Source of the DNA: Spirochaetia bacterium UBA5763
Lineage (GTDB): Bacteria; Spirochaetota; UBA4802; UBA5550
Assembly (NCBI GenBank): GCA_002418835.1
Contig: DIEX01000034.1
Coordinates: 1 to 64,000 of the forward strand
Length of the DNA stretch: 64,000 nt
Reading direction: 5' to 3'
The notes beneath the pieces were generated by a model. It saw only the letters and a program-made list of their open reading frames with translations. It was not told where the DNA came from and made no database searches. The position numbers and the translations under genes were made by a program. Below are positions 61,623 to 64,000 of this stretch, piece after piece (the stretch's first letter is position 1; each line of letters opens with the position of its first letter).

Positions 61623-61727
61623 CCCGGGATTACCTCGTATGTAATTCTATAACAATAATCGGAAAATATTCTATATATCTTTCTCTTAAATTGACGATAA
61701 TTAAAAATAATGAACCGGAGGAGAGGT

Positions 61728-62540
61728 ATGTCCAGGAAAACTCTGTTATGCTCATTTTTCGCGGTGATACTGCTGTTAAGTTCAGCGGGAATTTTCGCGC
61801 GCGAGAGCTATGAAGACTACATGGAGCAGAAATACAGGGGGAGCGGACAGAATATCCGTGTAAAGAGAGACCGCCCTCTATCCGAAATTGATCCCGCTGA
61901 AAAAGAGGATCTGCTTGATGAACTGCGGGGAGCAGTGAGAGAGGAGATCGATCACAGCATAAAAGAAGAAAAGTCTGATGATACAAAAAAAGTCAATGAA
62001 AGCAGATTTATTGAAGAGGTGAGAAGTATTGTCAGGGAGGAGATTGAGGACGCAATAAAGATCAAGCAGGGAAGATATCTTAGAAGCGGAACTGTGGAGG
62101 TCGGTGGTTTTCTTTCGTATCAGGCCCGGGGTGTTGAATCTGATGAGGAAGATAATAATAATATACTCAAAATTTTTCCTCAGTTCGCATTTTTTCTCGG
62201 GAACAATATTGCAATAGCACTTAAGGGAGAGGCGGAGTTTAACCTTACAACAGATACCCAGGCTTATGCCGGCGGGATAGGCCCTCAGTTTGTTTTCGGA
62301 ATTACTAAACGTAATGATGTCTGCTTTTATGCTGACATGATGGGTGGAATCAGCAGAAATACACAGATAAACGATAAGTTCGGTTACAGATACTCAAACG
62401 GTATGGGGCTGAAGTTTGTGATGACAAGCGGGGTTATTTTTAATGCCGGAGTTCAGCTTGTTTTTGATAATCTTGGCGAGAACGTTTCAGGCTTCCAGAA
62501 TATAATAGTACCCACTATAGGTATAACAGCCTGGTTCTGA
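61728..62540 (+). CDS. Outer-membrane beta-barrel-like protein with acidic helical N-terminal region
   Basis: 270 residues from ATG 61728, preceded by ggaggagagg; an upstream ATG in the same frame (61710) is less well placed. A signal peptide (MSRKTLLCSFFAVILLLSSAG, cleaved near FA) is followed by a charged helical region with EEIDHS and REEIEDAI patterns (about 60-115), then a beta-rich barrel (about 120-270) ending in a terminal Phe (GITAWF). The general architecture is of an OmpA/OmpW-like porin. The family is not recognised. Confidence 0.7.
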   Translation: MSRKTLLCSFFAVILLLSSAGIFARESYEDYMEQKYRGSGQNIRVKRDRPLSEIDPAEKEDLLDELRGAVREEIDHSIKEEKSDDTKKVNESRFIEEVRSIVREEIEDAIKIKQGRYLRSGTVEVGGFLSYQARGVESDEEDNNNILKIFPQFAFFLGNNIAIALKGEAEFNLTTDTQAYAGGIGPQFVFGITKRNDVCFYADMMGGISRNTQINDKFGYRYSNGMGLKFVMTSGVIFNAGVQLVFDNLGENVSGFQNIIVPTIGITAWF

Positions 62541-62544
62541 TTTT

Positions 62545-63522
62545 ATGGTACAGGCCCGGAGATATAGTAAAAGTGAACTTCACGGGATAAAGGAGTTTGC
62601 CGGTTATCTTTTTGAAATTCCCTCGATAAAAAAAGAGCCCCTGCTGATAGGCGAGCGGCTGATTATTAATTTTATTGAAAAAAATAAACAGGAACTTAGT
62701 GTAATATTTACAACTCCCGGTTTTTTCCCGGATCTTGCCCCTGCTGAAGCGGTTGAACTTATATTGGATGATATATATAACCGGGTATACGCATCATCAT
62801 TACAGCCGATTAACAGTTTTATTGATAACACTAATCTCTCGTTTTTTGACAGGTTTTCGGAAACCGGTGTTGTTGATGACATGCATAGAAGGAGAAAACT
62901 TCATGATTTTGTTCTGACTCTTTTCAAAGATAGAGATGTCCGCTACAGGATGTATCCTGTAATCGCGATCTTCAGATATAACGCCGTGGATCGATATATA
63001 TCAGAGATTTTTAACCGTCGTGAATATATATATAAAGAGATCACACGTTTTGAAAGAATTAATCCGGATGCTGATCTTTATATAAGCCTGATTAAAGTAA
63101 TAATCCTTTTGACGAGTGTTGTGTACTATAAGACTGATAAAATATCTGAAGAAGCGGTTCCCCCCGGTTCAGTGACAATTCCGGATGCCGCAGCAGGGAT
63201 GGGATGTGTTAACGTGTACACTGATGAATTAATCAGATATCTGACATCAAAGCTTCCCGGTATCCCGGCAGTAATTATCAGGCTTGCGGTTAAATCACAT
63301 TTACCGGTAGATAAACTCGATGAAGGAGATTCTCTTGCAAAACTGGTATATATATTCTGTTCAATGTTTCAGTACTACAGAGATGCCGAAAAGCCGTACA
63401 GGGTTAATGAACCAACGGAGAAGAGCTGGCTTGGTATTGCTAAACATAACAGCGGTTATGCCGGATATGACAGGGATATGATTGATAGCCTTTACCTGAT
63501 CGCGGAGGATAACAACTGGTGA
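62545..63522 (+). CDS. Unrecognised 325-residue protein
   Basis: A soluble, mainly helical protein with no signal peptide. One stretch is moderately hydrophobic (VIILLTSVVYY, near 188-198). It begins four bases after the barrel gene stop and its stop overlaps the GTG of the ion-channel-like gene (GTGA), so it is in an operon with both. No motif is recognised. It may be a cytosolic partner or regulator of the channel, which is inferred only from the arrangement. Confidence 0.7.
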   Translation: MVQARRYSKSELHGIKEFAGYLFEIPSIKKEPLLIGERLIINFIEKNKQELSVIFTTPGFFPDLAPAEAVELILDDIYNRVYASSLQPINSFIDNTNLSFFDRFSETGVVDDMHRRRKLHDFVLTLFKDRDVRYRMYPVIAIFRYNAVDRYISEIFNRREYIYKEITRFERINPDADLYISLIKVIILLTSVVYYKTDKISEEAVPPGSVTIPDAAAGMGCVNVYTDELIRYLTSKLPGIPAVIIRLAVKSHLPVDKLDEGDSLAKLVYIFCSMFQYYRDAEKPYRVNEPTEKSWLGIAKHNSGYAGYDRDMIDSLYLIAEDNNW

Positions 63523-64000
63523 ATTTAGTGATAAAAAGAAAAATTTTTCAAAGTATCATACCTGCCGTTATAATACTTTCTCTTCTTCATAATTTTATTA
63601 ATGAGTATGCTGTATTTGCAATGTGGAGTATTGCTTCAATAACCGCTCTTCTTTGTGCCGGAGTAGTATTTGACCTGATCTTTGCAGTGGAATTTATTGT
63701 AAAAAGTATAAAAGCCGCAGGGCGTAAAGAATTTCTCATATACATTAAACACAAAAAGGGATGGATTGATATATTAAGCTCATTCCCTGTTCTTATTCTG
63801 TATTCTGTTCCTTTATTCTGTCTCCTTTTAAAAAATAGTGCGGAGATCGGTACTTTATCTCCATTGCCATTTGAGATAATGAGTGTTGTGATAACAATCC
63901 GCATGCCGCTGATTCTGAGAAGCATCAGGGTTGTGAAGCTGTTCGGAATAAAGGCGTTGCACAATTCTGAAATGACCAGGCACCACTCTTCTGCCGCAGG
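63519..64000 (+). CDS. Voltage-gated ion-channel-like membrane protein (partial)
   Basis: The first 160 codons of a protein cut by the window end. It starts with GTG, overlapping the previous stop, with ggagg about nine bases upstream. Helices: S1 (IIPAVIILSLLHNFI), S2 (VVFDLIFAVEFIVKSI), S3 (GWIDILSSFPVLILYSV), and an S4-like helix with spaced Arg (IRMPLILRSIRVVKLFGIK). This is the S1-S4 plan of the voltage-gated cation channel superfamily. The pore region is outside the window, so ion selectivity cannot be told. Confidence 0.75.
   Translation, partial: MNLVIKRKIFQSIIPAVIILSLLHNFINEYAVFAMWSIASITALLCAGVVFDLIFAVEFIVKSIKAAGRKEFLIYIKHKKGWIDILSSFPVLILYSVPLFCLLLKNSAEIGTLSPLPFEIMSVVITIRMPLILRSIRVVKLFGIKALHNSEMTRHHSSAA

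Overview
The window is chromosomal DNA from a Gram-negative (diderm) bacterium, probably an anaerobe. Outer-membrane proteins (FadL-like porin, TolC, OmpA-type protein), meso-DAP-type MurE and a TolC-dependent efflux operon show the double membrane. HypC/D/E and a cytochrome-linked quinone reductase of the Qrc type suggest hydrogen- or formate-linked respiration with a periplasmic cytochrome pool. I cannot name the phylum from sequence alone; a spirochaete-like or deltaproteobacterial-type lineage is a guess.

Left part (1-7.8 kb): an IS110-family insertion sequence with a candidate bridge RNA upstream of its transposase, a VapBC-type toxin-antitoxin pair between 17-bp repeats, a membrane hybrid histidine kinase, and hypD-hypE-hypC on the minus strand. 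A small inverted-repeat unit carrying a frameshifted GIY-YIG gene separates hypE from hypC.

Metabolic part (8-31 kb): a membrane protein with a spermidine-synthase-like domain, fhs and folD (tetrahydrofolate C1 pathway), a FadL-like porin, a nucleotidyltransferase/small-protein pair, a qrcABCD-like operon, a monofunctional transglycosylase, a RAYT transposase with its REP-like 11-mer family (GCTCTGACCCC), a split methionine synthase (separate reactivation protein followed by MetH lacking that domain), a degenerate-GGDEF membrane protein and an NhaD-type antiporter. Fhs, FolD and MetH together form a folate C1 branch.

Efflux part (30.8-35.4 kb): HlyD/EmrA-like, MFS and TolC-like genes in one operon with a long palindrome at the promoter; a convergent MarR-family gene is the likely regulator.

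Integrated element (36,041-45,204): a 9.1-kb AT-rich element inserted in the 3' half of a tRNA-Gly(TCC) gene, with 52-bp direct repeats at its ends, tyrosine integrase, HTH/excisionase-like protein, primase-polymerase, AAA+ helicase, an iteron-like repeat cluster just after the helicase, a chain of tiny translationally coupled ORFs, and several unrecognised proteins. It looks like a replicating satellite or integrative plasmid rather than a complete phage.

Right part (45.2-64 kb): the division and cell-wall (dcw) cluster mraZ-rsmH-ftsL-murE-murF-mraY-murD-ftsW-murG-murC-ftsQ-ftsA-ftsZ, with no ftsI between ftsL and murE and no murB or ddl. A MITE-like palindrome lies between mraY and murD. 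After ftsZ come a PD40/OmpA protein (minus strand), an outer-membrane barrel protein, an unknown protein and the start of a voltage-gated-ion-channel-like protein cut by the window end.
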